Positions 30,598 to 41,846 of a stretch of 64,000 nucleotides of DNA are shown piece by piece. The DNA lies in NCBI GenBank assembly GCA_006937955.1, contig SSNP01000147.1, positions 227,440-291,439 on the forward strand, in the 5' to 3' direction. The position numbers were made by a program, and so were the translations under genes. This DNA comes from Pachypanchax playfairii (lineage: Eukaryota; Chordata; Actinopteri; Cyprinodontiformes; Aplocheilidae). The notes below the pieces were generated by a model. That model saw only the letters and a program-made list of their open reading frames with translations. It searched no databases and had not been told where the DNA came from. How positions within the stretch are numbered: position 1 is the stretch's first letter; each line of letters starts with the position of its first letter.

Positions 30598-30895
30598 ACT
30601 TCTGTAGGCAGAAATCAGCATCAGGCCTTTTTTCTGTCCATTCAAGTTCATGTAGAAAGGAGATGTTACAAACCAGAGACTTAGTGAAGTATTACAGGAT
30701 TGTGTGTCTTTAGGTCCACTGTGATCTGTCCCTGCTGGACACAAAACAAAGTCCCTACTGTAGATACAATTCTCTGTGTGTCTCAATGGGTCTCGTTTTG
30801 ACAGACATAGAATGACCAGCTCAGGATGAAACTGGTTAGGGGTCTGTAGAATGACCAGCTTGGGGTTAAACTGGTCAGGGGTCTGTTGAACATCT
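30598..30895. other. Unassigned spacer with an internal duplication
   Basis: 'atgaccagct(c/t)(a/g)gg(a/g)t' followed by 'aaactggt(t/c)aggggtctgt' is present twice in tandem (about 30810 and 30851, 41-bp spacing). No gene. Confidence 0.6.
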
Positions 30896-33340
30896 TCAAC
30901 ATCTTGCTGCAAACATTGAATGATCTAATCTTCCTGAGGAAGTCCAGTCTGCTCTGTCCCTTCCTAAAAACAGCATCACAGTTGTGTCTCCAGTTCAGTC
31001 TGTTGTCCAGGTGAACACCAGGTATTTATACTCCTCCACCACCTCCACTTCTTGGTATGTTGCTGCTCTTCCTAAAACCTACAATCATCTCCTTTGTCTT
31101 GTTCACATTCAAGATGAGATGATTGTTTCCACACCAGGACACAAAGTGGTCCACCAGTTCTCTGTACATGGTCTCTTGTCCATCTCTGATCCACCAACAA
31201 CTGCAGAGTCATCTGAGTATTTTTGTAGACGGCAGGACTCTGACCTGTACTGAAAGTCTGAAGTGTACAGAGTGAAAAGGAATGGTGAGAGTACAGTTCC
31301 CTGTGGTGCTCCTATGCTGCTGATCACCTGGTCAGACGTACAACTCTTCAGTTTCACATACTGTGGTCTGTTAGTCAGGTAGTCCTTAATCCAGGTGATT
31401 GTGGAGTTATCCATCTGTGTCTTCTGGAGGTTTTTACACAGTAAAACAGGTTGAATTGTGTTAAATACACTGGAGAAATCAAAGAACATGATTCCCACTG
31501 TGCTGCCTGCTTTGTCCAGATGACAGTGGGTTTGTTGAAGCAGGTGTATGATGGCGTCTTCTACTCCAACTCCATGGCAATAAGCAAACTGCAGTGGGTC
31601 TTTAAACGTGCTTGTTTGCTTATTTAGATGGACCAATATGAGTCTCTCCAAGTCTTTCATGATGTGGGATGTCAGAACAACAGGCCAGTAGTCGTTAGGG
31701 GTATAGGCACCATTTTGGCCGGGGACGCTGGGGACATGTCCCCAGCACTTTTTGCAATAGACTAGTTTGTCCCCACCACTTCCTACGGATCACTGGCTGC
31801 AGTTCTCTAACAGGTGACATAAATTAGCCTTACCATATTAAGTTAGAATGTGCAGTAATTTCATCAGAAGTTAAGAGGGTGCTAATGCGCACTTATCTGC
31901 ATAATCGATCTGATGTGGACCTATTTAAGGGGAGCAGTCAGACCTGACATTGACTCATGGTTTCATTAGATAACCTACTATTATACCTTTTTTTAAAGTA
32001 TGTAATTACAGAAAGCATACTTTATCTGTAATGAAAATAAAACTATATTTAATTTAGTTTAATTGTCAACATTTCAGAAAGAGTGCATGCTGGGAAATCT
32101 GCAGCCTCGTAACTTTTTTTTTACTAATCTGACGGATCACGGAGTACTACTGAACCCTGCAGGGGACATGGTGAGAAAATATGTTTAAGGTGAGAAAAGA
32201 AAACAAACAAAAAAAATCTATTCATTTTGCATTATCTCAAGAAAGTTTTGAAAAGCCTCTACTTCCTGTATAATGCTAAATTAGCTTCGTAGCTGAGTGA
32301 AGCTGCTCTCTACCAACAGAAAACTTCAATGTACTGAATCTGTGAGTGTTAGTACTCCGTTTATGTCGTTAAAACAGTCGTTTATGCTGCTTTAGTTTCT
32401 GAGGTAATAGTTTAATTTACAATGACGTCACCAGGTCATTCAGAGGTCATCAGCCTGGACTGGTGAGTTTTCACTCGTTAATGCGGCTCATTATTTTTCT
32501 CTTATTTGCGTATTTGACTGTCCACAAATAATACTATAAATATAACCAACATTATTCTTTGTGCTAGTTATGATATGGATGTTACTGATCCTTCCTATCG
32601 ATCAGTCTAACGGTGGATTTAAATGCAGTTTTTAAAAACAGGTTAAAACAACTGGCTTTCACGTTTTATTGATTAAATAAACATGTGATTTTTAACACCT
32701 GTTAATACACTGCAGTGTAAACTGTAATGAACCACTAAATGGATCAATACTTATTTAATAACATGTCCTCAGAAGTCTTTAAACCCCACACAAGCTTATT
32801 GTCATTGTCCCCACCAAAAACAAACTGACACCCTTGGTTAGCGGCCAATGGATGAGATGTTTTTGTTACTGGAACAAGGCAGGATGTTTTCCATAAAACT
32901 GGTACCTTCTCCTGGGTGAAGCTGAGGTTGAACATACGCTGCAGATTCCACATAGCTGATCTGCACAAGCCTTTAGGACTCTGGGACTAACACCATCTGG
33001 ACCAGCTGCCTTGTTCCTGTTCAGTCTCTCCAGCTGCTTCTTCACCTGACTGCTAGATACAGACAGGTTGGAGGTGGAGACAATGGGGGACACCAGCTTC
33101 TTCTGATGTTGGAGATGATGGAAAAGCATCAGAAACAGCATTCATGACTGAGGTAGAAGGTGAGACAGTTAAGGTGTGACAGGGAAGCTGTGGATAAAGG
33201 GGTGGTGGGAGGTCTGTTTGTCTTGCAGCAGGAGAGGAAGATGTTGAGCTTGTCTCCAAACTGAACCTGTTGAAGAACAGGTTCCGTTCATTGGCTCTAT
33301 CCAGACTTCCATCTAAGTGATCCTCCTTCAACTTAAAGTC
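30896..33340 (-). pseudogene. Rex1 LINE, reverse, split by a DNA transposon
   Basis: Reading in reverse from 33340: a linker region before the RT (NERNLFFNRF), LNRNKAAGPDGVSPRVLKACA at about 33010, TSHPLAAN at about 32850, then, after a 1.14-kb insertion, YWPVVLTSHIMKDLERL (31690). Next come LQFAYCHGVGVEDAI, FFDFSSVFNTIQP, GAPQGTVLSPFLFTLYT, and SDDSAVVG where FADD is expected (catalytic block altered to KYSDD). The thumb and C-terminal end decay to about 30900 (YLGVH-like region). Frameshifts are present at several points. The element is the DFSSAFNT-type Rex1. Confidence 0.85.
31698..32836. mobile_element. Non-autonomous DNA transposon inserted in the Rex1 copy
   Basis: The left end (GGGGTATAGGCACCATTTTG followed by GCCGGGGAC) and the inverse of the right end (GGGTGTCAGTTTGTTTTTGG then TGGGGAC) are related. 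GTTA flanks both sides (31694-31697, 32837-32840). Joining the flanks recovers continuous LINE coding text, which confirms insertion. There is no transposase ORF. Superfamily uncertain (hAT-like or other). Confidence 0.65.
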
Positions 33341-33914
33341 TGTGTGTCATGGTGTATGAAGGATTTTAGCTGGACCCAAGGTGCAAGTAGGGTTCAGGCT
33401 TAAATAGAGAGGAGCAGAAAGAAATCAAGCAGGGTGAATAAAGAGCAGCTGTGTGGAGAAAAGGAGTGAATGAACCAAAAGCAGGGGAGAGAGAAATAAT
33501 GACAGACAGGAAACTGGAGACAAGTGCGCACAAAAGGGGACAACTAGAATTACCAAAAACCCTAACCAGCAAGAAACAAACCTGATAAACAGAAAAACAC
33601 ACCTGAAACTAAGCCACCACATAAACCCTGACTAAAGAATAGGTAAAGCAAACAATATAAACTGAAAACAGGAAACTCAATACCACTACTAAATAAAATC
33701 ACATGAAGTACCTGAAACCCCCATAAGAAAAACTGTCACACACACAAAAAACCCCAACAACAACAAATATAAAACCACAGGGGGAAAACAGGAAACAAAG
33801 AGTGCTCTCAAAAATAAAACACAGGAAACACTATGCAAAGACTTTAAAAAAATAGAATCACATGGGGAAACCCTGAAAACACATCACCAAAACAAAAACA
33901 ACAACCCCAAAAAC
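33341..33914. other. A-rich repeat-like sequence
   Basis: 'gtcatggtgtatgaaggatt' and 'tggacccaaggtgcaagtag' begin a strand-asymmetric, A-rich stretch resembling a reverse-oriented terminal repeat of an unknown fish element. A related 'gtggacccaaatgcagagga' occurs at 63870. No coding sequence. Confidence 0.35.
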
Positions 33915-34860
33915 TACGGCTGTGTCCAAATTCAGGGTCTGCATACTTTTAAGAACGTATTTTAAGGATGTTACATCACACCACCGTGACGAGAACTGTC
34001 CAAATTCCAAGGATTCTTCAAATACTTCCTTGAAATGCGTATTATTTTCCCCCGAATTTTAAGAATGGGTCTGGTGTATCCTTTCACATTCTACATATCC
34101 CACAATTCATTTTGGCAACTCGTCAGAGGGAGTGTAGAGGGGGAGGAGTTTGGATTCAGATATAAGTTTTAAAAAAAACTAACAGTAAAAAAGTAAATTC
34201 CTACAGCGGTGGTCTAATTAGACCTTTGGTTTTAGTGTTAATCATGTTTTATTGTATGTTTACATCTCTAAAAACGTTCCCGTTCGTACCTCCTGTGTAA
34301 GTACTGTATTTACAGTTATTATACAGGTAATTGGTAATTTCTTGTTAGTGATTTATGTTTTTTCAAATATGTTTTAGTAATAAAAAAGCAGAAAAACACC
34401 TTTATCAAGCTCCAGAGCAACCTGTGGGGTGGAGGTATAATAATAAATCTATTTATAAATCCTATTCTCAGTCAGTCAGTAGTGAAGAAGAGGAGGACAC
34501 GGATGAAGTGCTCTTATCAAGTTTTTGGTTTTGTTATAAACTTCTTCAGAATAAACTGATTGAAAGAAATACTTCTCATAATTCATTGTGTTTCCATTTA
34601 TTTCCCTTTTTTATAGTAAATGTTTATTAACAAGAAAATGAACTTTATATAATTAAAGTTGTTTAATGACGTGTAGAAAATATTTATATAATATACAGAA
34701 ATAAAACTATTTACAGAACAAAGGAAACATTTTAATAAGTAATTGCAGAATAAACGTGAGAAGAAGGACACCTCGTTCACACTCCAGTTTAACTGCTTTT
34801 TTTTTGCATTGTCACGTGCAAAGGATCTATATGTATCCCTGATATTTACATAGAACAAGT
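33915..34860. mobile_element. Possible MITE, 'GGCTGTGTCCAAATTCAGGG' type
   Basis: The left end (33917) has the ggctgtgtccaaattcaggg text common at ends of fish DNA transposons. 'gtccaaattcc' repeats nearby. Internal sequence is AT-rich with a 91-codon ORF of unknown nature (SVSSEEEEDTDEVLLSS, 34355-34630). The right end was not identified, so the extent is a guess. Confidence 0.35.
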
Positions 34861-34986
34861 TCAGTGTTTTGTTTTCTCTAGTGGATCAGCTGACACACTG
34901 TTGAAATGTCCCCAGAAGAGAGAGAGGCATGATTAAAATCTCCAGATGTTGCCATAAATGCATTTGGGTGTTGTGTCTGTTGTTTA

Positions 34987-35678
34987 AGCCCCTTTCAGAC
35001 AGACCACGAAACTGTTGCACTTTTCTATCGGAAAGCGTCGTTGCGGTGTCGACCTAGTAATAAGAGCCGACTTTACGCTGTACAGTGTTTGTATTCAGAC
35101 AGACAGAAGATGTCCCGGGAAAGCGGAAGGGGAAACGGGAAACACTGAAAACACACACATTGATGACGTATCTCACGTGAACAACAGTGTATAAGAACAT
35201 GTGATTTGCCCCCCCGACCAAAACACGAACCAAAACATTCAGTCATGTTCCAACATTCTGACCAGAGCTCCAGATTCCTCAGATCATTTGCCTTTGATCC
35301 TCGTTCAGAGACCGATCCGATCTCACCACCGTCCACTGATCCTTCTCATCATCTCAAACTAAGCTCACACTGCACCATCGCGCCGGACGGTGACGGTGAG
35401 CGAGCAGAATAGAGAAGCTAGAGTGGACGGCGGTGAACGAGGATCAACGGCAAATGATGAGAAGCGATGAGCAGGTGAGACCTGAGGCAAGCACCATGAG
35501 TAATTCCAGGGACACCTGGCTGCAGCTCCCCGCCCCGCCCCCCCGAATTTCCTTGCTGTTTGAAAGCAGCCGAAAGGCAATGCTCCGAAAAAAAGTGGCG
35601 TGTCTGAAAATACAACTCTGGTTAAAGACCCAATCGAACTGGTCACAAATATTCCCGAACGTCTGTCTGAAAACGGCT
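34987..35678. mobile_element. Fold-back MITE, TIR AGCC(C)CTTTCAGACAGAC
   Basis: Left AGCCCCTTTCAGACAGACC and right inverse GTCTGTCTGAAAACGGCT form terminal inverted repeats. Inside, 35277-35345 and 35420-35465 are further inverted copies of each other ('catttgcctttgatcctcgt' against 'acgaggatcaacggcaaatg'). Much of the element could therefore fold into one long hairpin. It carries no transposase. Confidence 0.7.
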
Positions 35679-35699
35679 TTCTCAACAGTTGAGCCAACG

Positions 35700-36190
35700 A
35701 GGTGACATGCAGAGTCGCATTAGCTGATGGTGGAAGATAATAATAGATAATATGGATGAAAACCAACAGCTAAGAGTTCAATATCTGGACTGCAGAGACA
35801 CAACAGCAGGTCCAGGATGACTCCATTGTATGTTAAAAAGGACAGCAATCCCACCTCCTTTTTGTGTTACTCCTCTTCAGATCAGATCTGCTGCAGCACA
35901 GACTAAAGGAGATCCTTCTTGCCCACAGCTATAACCCTCCACAATAGCTCTTTAAAGAAGAACTAAGCTACAACACTTTATTTCCCTTATAAAGTATTTT
36001 TGATTGATTTGATCTCTGTCTGCCCTTGTTGTTTAAAAGCCAGAGATACATTGAAGTCCAGGATCTGCTCCGTCTCAATGAAACACATGATCCTGTATTT
36101 CTGATGCTCTGACAGGGTCTTCAACAGAGTTTCAAGTTCATTGACATTATTAACAAGAAATTTCACATCCATCAGTCTGACTAATGGAAG
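35700..36190 (-). pseudogene. Rex1 endonuclease fragment, reverse
   Basis: Reverse-strand text with VNELETLLKTLSEH, MCFIETEQ (catalytic E block) at about 36080. Beyond the forward insertion it continues with GGGIAVLF, PDIELLAVG and PPSANAT at about 35720. These are successive endonuclease blocks of a Rex1 LINE. Stops and indels throughout. It is split by the forward Rex1 tail at 35885-36015. Confidence 0.65.
35885..36015 (+). mobile_element. Rex1 3' terminus, single-copy form of the 36-bp unit
   Basis: 'aggagatccttcttgcccac' then 'agctataaccctccacaata' is one unexpanded copy of the minisatellite unit. It is followed by 'ctaagctacaac', 'ataaagtatttttgattgat' and the usual end. This shows the ancestral arrangement: one unit, then stop, 3' UTR and tail. 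It is inserted forward into the reverse Rex1 endonuclease. Confidence 0.82.
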
Positions 36191-37405
36191 AAGGTTTAAA
36201 CTTTTTTTTTCTTTTTCTTACCTGTTCTACATCCATGTCTTTGTTATGGTTTTATCTGAACTGGACGAAGGAACGAACACCAATGCATAAAATAATGGTA
36301 AGTAAAGTTTATTGAAAGCAGTGTTAACAGGTAATGGAACCAGTCTCTGGAGGGGGAGAGAGAGTCAGTGAGGTTCTCCACAGTTCATAATATTCTACAG
36401 GTGAATGGTGAGAAGAGTGACTTACAAAAGTCAGGAACAGGGGATGAGTTCTGAGGCCACCTGAGGTACCAACCAGCAGATTGTGGAGTGAGAAGGCTCT
36501 GAGGCTGCAGGGGTGCGAACAACCAAAGCCTGATGTTGTGAAGAAACGAGTTGGTGGTGGGCTGCTGGAACCCCTGGGGGCTGTAACTGGAGAAATTGAT
36601 ATGCGTCTGCTGAAGAGACGGATGAAAGTGTGGTGGAAACATAGAAAACAGCCCGCCGAAGCACAGCTGCTGGAGTGGATGAAGGACTCACCTGAGGACA
36701 AGCTTAAAGTAAGCAGACAACAAGGTTACAAGGGTCAATCAAAGATGTGCTAATATTCATGAATACTTCACCAGTGGTAACGTTAACGGTCTGGCACTGG
36801 AGAGTGGGAAGTGTGGCGGTTTTTTTATAGAGACGATAATGCAGTTGGGCGGATTGCAGACATGTTTCATGTGTGCACCTCCCTTAAAACAACCAGTGGA
36901 ATGTGCAGGGTGGAGCTGACCAGCAGGCACCGACCGCCACGCGGTCTGAGGAAAGGGAAATAAAAAAACTCAAAGAAATACAAACAAAAGAAGTCAGTGC
37001 AGACTTCAGCAAAGGGTATTGCCCACAATGTATTGCTGCATATGAATTTTGACAGAGGAAGAAGGTGGAGAAATTGCTGGATCATCCAGACCAAAAAATG
37101 TTTTTTCAAGTGTAGAATCCAAATTGTCTAGATGTGTAATTACAATCGAATGATTCTTTGTCGGAAAGATGTGTCTGATAAGAAATATAATTAACTAATA
37201 ACGGTGTTCACGTGTATTTTCGGATATGATATACTAACAATTTAATCACTTATTGTGTCTTATACACCTCCCTTGGTTCCTGTGCTTTATTCTCCTCAAA
37301 ATAAATGTTTGTTGGAGTTTCAAGATCCTTTGTAACCTCAAAATAGCAGCCATTTGGTTGTCATGGAGATATAATGCTGTAACATAGGTCGTTGAAGTAA
37401 TCCTC
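36191..37405. other. Unassigned; terminal-repeat-like sequence 36240-36730
   Basis: No gene. 'aagtaaagtttattgaaag' at 36302 (a reverse poly(A) signal) and the following purine-rich text resemble the reverse LTR-like stretch at 14655. The remaining sequence is unique-looking. Confidence 0.35.
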
Positions 37406-37525
37406 GCTGTCCCAATACAGCTAATATTTGCACACTTGTTCACTACGCACTTGAACCCTTATATGCACTTCTACGAAATGCACCTTGTGGAGGACCATAG
37501 GTCGCATTGTGGGTATTGGGACAGG
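37406..37525. mobile_element. Short 120-bp MITE
   Basis: GCTGTCCCAATAC at 37406 and its inverse GTATTGGGACAG ending about 37525, with a palindromic 'gtgcatttcg' type interior. Too short to classify. Confidence 0.55.
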
Positions 37526-38129
37526 GCCTTAGAAATGTCCATTGGCTGCTTTTTCTTGAAAATTAGTCTTTTGTTGTCATGGTTACGCAACATTACAAGT
37601 GGCAAAAAAGTGACAAAGTGAGCAAAAATCTGCACAAAATCCAAATCAGAATAAAACATAACTCAAAAGGGTGATGTTTACAGAAGAAAAACAAGCAAGC
37701 ATTCTCAAAAAGATACAAATTGCTGGAAATGTCACAGAGCTGCTCCAACAAGATGCCACCATGTGTAGCACTATTTAATCTAAATATGTTTCCAGTACTT
37801 TTAGTGTAAACCACACACAGTGCAGATGTAAGAGCAGAAGGAGGAACTTAAGAGACCTAGAGCCTGGGAGCACAGTGTGTGGCTGGATCACTGACCTTCA
37901 CTCTCCATCTCCTCTCACAATGCTGCAGATCATCAGATGGGTTTTTGGAATGAGTCTATTTTGCATGAGTTTAAAAGTTACTGAAACTTTGAGTTTTTCA
38001 GTAAATATGCAGAAAATTGCTATATTTTTAAAACAGTCTTTTATTACAGTATTTGGCCAAATGTCATTTTTAACAGTTAAATTCATGTGGATATGACTTT
38101 AGAGGACATTATAGTTGTAAAACAAACCT
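37526..38129. other. Intergenic, nothing recognised
   Basis: AT-rich, no repeat unit or product identified. Confidence 0.5.
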
Positions 38130-39005
38130 GATTACATACAAGGTTGAGTCGTCCTGTCAGGGTTCAAATAGAAATAAGACAGGGATGTCCCGTTTCTGTA
38201 TTCTACTGCAGTCGAGCCACTCTTACATAGATTAACAGGTTAACAGATCTGATTCTTCCAGGACTCCCACACCGTCCAGCTTTAGTGGTCTCTGCTTATA
38301 TCTTTGTGACATGTCAGAATGATGTAACTTGTCTTATTCAATGCTTTGAGTTGTATGAGGACATCCTCAGTAAAGGTTGACTAGGACAAAAGCTCTGCTG
38401 TCCCATGGACAATAACCATAAGCTGCTGATGGACAGACCAGGGTTCAGGAGAAAAACTGTCATGGTGTCATGAAGAGGGTGTGTGCTAGACTGTCCACGT
38501 GGACATGGCTGCTGTCTCAGCTCTCATATCGGGGGAGGGTTCTGGTAGTTAATAACTTGGTTGCCTCAACCCTCTGGCATAAGCTGACTGTCCTGATGCC
38601 ACCAGCCTCTCTCAGACGTCTCCAGAAGACCCTGGTGGGTTCTTTCTGGTCAACACTGAGTGAGAACTGCAGCCCTATCTGCCGGCTGAGGACGGAGGAC
38701 AAGGACTGATAGTCAGAGACTGTTCTATTGGTTTGACCTGTCAAGGATGTACACTTCTCACCTTCTTTGGAAAGGACAAACACCTTTTCTTGCTGAATGA
38801 AGGGTCCATTGATCTGAATGGATTGACAGTCGGTGTTAAATGCATGGCAGAGGGAACCAGATGTGCCACCAGGGATGTGGGTTTTTGTTTGGAAATGGAT
38901 TTATCTCTTCACAGCTGTTGTTGTCAGTCATGCTGAGGTCCAGGCTGAGAGGTGTAAAACTGGCTCACTGCTTATGGCCTTCCATATGCAGCCTTGGTAA
39001 GGCTT
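38130..39005 (+). pseudogene. Tx1-like L1-clade LINE reverse-transcriptase fragment
   Basis: Forward, frame-broken. RVQIEIRQGCPVS (the RQGCPLS block, about 38160), LPGLPHRPALVVSAY (38255), CQNDVTCLIQCFELYE, then an open stretch 38470-38709 with RLSTWTWLLSQLSYRGRVLVVN, ASTLWHKLTVLMPP and LRRLQKTLVGSFW. This wording is characteristic of Tx1-group L1 elements of fish and frogs. The YADD motif is deleted or scrambled near 38295. Truncated at both ends. Confidence 0.78.
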
Positions 39006-39701
39006 AAAGGGGAAGTGTGTGATGTCAGCATCAACATTGTCTTTTGTTCTACTGAGGAAACACTGTCTCCAGCTCAGCGTCACTTTTTGTTCTTTAAAGT
39101 CAGTTAGTTATTTGTTTTAGGGAGCAGTTTTCATATTATTTATGGTCCATGTTTTTGTTCTCAAACATTTTGTTAAACTATCAGGAACTGTAAAGCTTGC
39201 AGCATGGACATGAAGTGAAAACAGAATAACAGGGATCAGATGATACTGTTCTGTTGTTCCAGGGACTGCTAGCTGCTCGCGTCCACATAGAGGTTGAGTT
39301 TTGAATATGTTACGATGTGGGCTGTTAAGGATGTTTTGTGTTCAGTTGTTGACTCATCTTTAGTGTTTTGTTGGTGTATAATCTGGTAATAAAATTGTGT
39401 CTGAGAATGACAAACAGCAAGAATTTATTTTAGCACCACACCAGTGGTCCATCACAAAACTTACAATTTCTAGGAAATCTGTCCAGGTTAGTAGTCCTAA
39501 AAACAATAAAGCTGTTTCCTGCTAAAACACGGCAGCTGGGATGGAAATCATACATACAATATGCTAACATACGGCAGCCATGTTTCTCTCCTTCAATGGC
39601 TGAATTACATCTTCACTTAAACCTAAACGAGGTGCGACGTCTTCCTGGACTGAACACTCTGCACATCTACATGGATACGTGGCTGCTCAACATGCAGCCT
39701 G

Positions 39702-39703
<2 letters not shown>
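39006..39703. other. Intergenic, nothing recognised
   Basis: No domain-bearing ORF or repeat. Confidence 0.5.

Positions 39704-39744
<41 letters not shown>
39704..39744. repeat. (TG)n microsatellite
   Basis: About 20 TG repeats. Confidence 0.96.
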
Positions 39745-39746
<2 letters not shown>

Positions 39747-40130
39747 GGGAGGTTGTGTACATGTATATCAGTAGCCCACGCCCCCCCACAGCGTTTCGCC
39801 GTAGGTGTGTGGATGAAAGCTCTCCTGGTGAGTGTGAAGATGCACATGTGCATACACAAACACGAGTGAGAGAGAGAGCAAACGTTTGAAGTGGCACCCA
39901 GCAGCTGAGCTGAGCTGTGGCCGTAACCTCACTTTGACATCTGGGTAAAATATCTCCAACAAGAGCAAACACACTCCTGCTTTCTCCTACCGCAGCTTTT
40001 ATAACCTTCACAAGCTTAAACAATATGTTACTACCTAACAATTACAGAGAGGACGTTACTGTCCAATCAGTATGTCCACAAAAACAAATACCTGTCCAAT
40101 CAGTATGTCCACAAAAACAAATACTCAGTA

Positions 40131-40135
<5 letters not shown>

Positions 40136-40197
<62 letters not shown>

Positions 40198-40487
40198 TTG
40201 TATTTCTGACCTCCTGAGGACCAGTTTCCTGACTTTTACTATCTTTCTGGGGTCCGAGGGTTCTTGTGGGGACCGAAGCCTGGTCCCCATGAGGGGGACT
40301 CCCCTTTTTAGGGTTAGGGGTTAGGTTTATAGGTATGGTGTGAATAGAGTTTTAGTTAGTCTTAGGGTTAGTTATAGATCAGTAATGGTTAAGGTTAGTA
40401 AAAGGGTTTGGGTTAGGTATAAATCTAGTTACTAAAATCAATGGAAGTCAATGGACGGTCCCCATAAGGATACCAAAACACACGTGT

Positions 40488-40561
<74 letters not shown>

Positions 40562-40851
40562 TTGTATTTCTGACCTCCTGAGGACCAGTTTCCTGACTTT
40601 TACTATCTTTCTGGGGTCCGAGGGTTCTTGTGGGGACCGAAGCCTGGTCCCCATGAGGGGGACTCCCCTTTTTAGGGTTAGGGGTTAGGTTTATAGGTAT
40701 GGTGTGAATAGAGTTTTAGTTAGTCTTAGGGTTAGTTATAGATCAGTAATGGTTAAGGTTAGTAAAAGGGTTTGGGTTAGGTATAAATCTAGTTACTAAA
40801 ATCAATGGAAGTCAATGGACGGTCCCCATAAGGATACCAAAACACACTTGT

Positions 40852-40908
<57 letters not shown>
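40136..40908 (+). repeat. (GT)n-linked 'GGTCCCCAT' module, two tandem copies (A and B)
   Basis: A module of about 290 bp begins gggtttgtatttctgacctc and ends 'gtccccataaggatacc' plus 'aaaacacac'. It is present at 40195-40488 and again at 40558-40848, offset 364 bp, and is nearly identical. Each copy is preceded and followed by (TG)n. It contains 'gggttaggggttaggttta', resembling degenerate telomeric repeats, and several GGTCCCCA/TGGGGACC inversions. No protein; the LRR/THTHT ORFs across it are artefacts. The mechanism of spread is unknown. The same module recurs at 42808 (reverse) and 49294. Confidence 0.9.
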
Positions 40909-40910
<2 letters not shown>

Positions 40911-41155
40911 TGTGTTTGAGGGGAGTGGGGGGAGTGAGAGGTGAGTAAAGTAGGGAGGAGTCATGGGAACACAAACTCTGAACACAAACAAGTTAATCTC
41001 TAACTCAGACAGACAGACAGAACCAACATCACGTGATCATGTGACCAGAAGTGTTCCAGAACTCTGGATGTGAAGGTCTGCTAACAGTTCTACAGGTTGA
41101 TGCAGAGAGATGATTATGTGAGATGTCTGGTTGGAGCATCACACTCACATCTCAC
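40909..41155. other. Unassigned spacer
   Basis: No recognisable feature apart from short CAGA repeats near 41007. Confidence 0.5.
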
Positions 41156-41158
41156 ACT

Positions 41159-41843
41159 AGCTACGTTTACATGGGCACATATAATCAGAATAAACGCCCA
41201 ATCAGAACAAAAATACGTCATGTAAACATGTCAATCAGAATGTTTTGATCCGATGCAGCCTGATCAGAATGAAATTTACTTCCGATCGAGAGGGGTGGTT
41301 TTGTCCGATCTTCATTCGGATAGACGTGCATGTATACACTCATTCAGAATGAAAGGGTGAAAAAAGCCCACTGCGCATGCGTACAACTTCAGCGTGACGT
41401 CTTTCTGCTTTCGCAGACTCAAGTAGAAAACATGGCGGGAGGTAAACAGAAGTGGTCTGCTGGTGCAGTCATCCTGTCATCCTGCTCTCCTCTCCTGTGG
41501 TGGAGGAGCAGTAGTAATATGTATTCAGCCTCTAGCTTGGTTAATGCGACCAGTAAAAACCCAAACATAAAGGTAATCACCTGCAGAAGGTCCATATTGG
41601 GGATAACGTGAGTCAACTCGAGCACACGATGGGGCGGGAAAGACGTGCAGAAAGGACGGAGTTTGTAAGACAACTCGCTGTGCGCATGCTCAACTCATTT
41701 AACCTGATTGAGTGCTTGGTGCATGTGTACTCATGGCATGATCAGATCATTTCAGTTAGTGTCCATGTAAACAGGGATTTGGGAATTCAGATCGACCAAG
41801 ATTTTAATCAGATTGGGGAAATTTGGCGCATGTAAACGTAGCT
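41159..41843. mobile_element. Harbinger-type MITE, TIR AGCTACGTTTACATG
   Basis: 685 bp with perfect 15-bp ends AGCTACGTTTACATG/CATGTAAACGTAGCT. It is flanked by ACT on both sides (41156-41158, 41844-41846), a 3-bp target duplication. Internal text MAGGKQKWSAGAV at 41431 resembles the start of the Myb/SANT-like accessory protein of Harbinger transposons. This suggests the MITE is an internal deletion of an autonomous element. Confidence 0.78.
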
Positions 41844-41846
41844 ACT

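Noticed and set aside
40315..40335. Interstitial telomere (TTAGGG)n
   Set aside because: Only degenerate gggttagg motifs within a repeated module, with no true tandem TTAGGG array.
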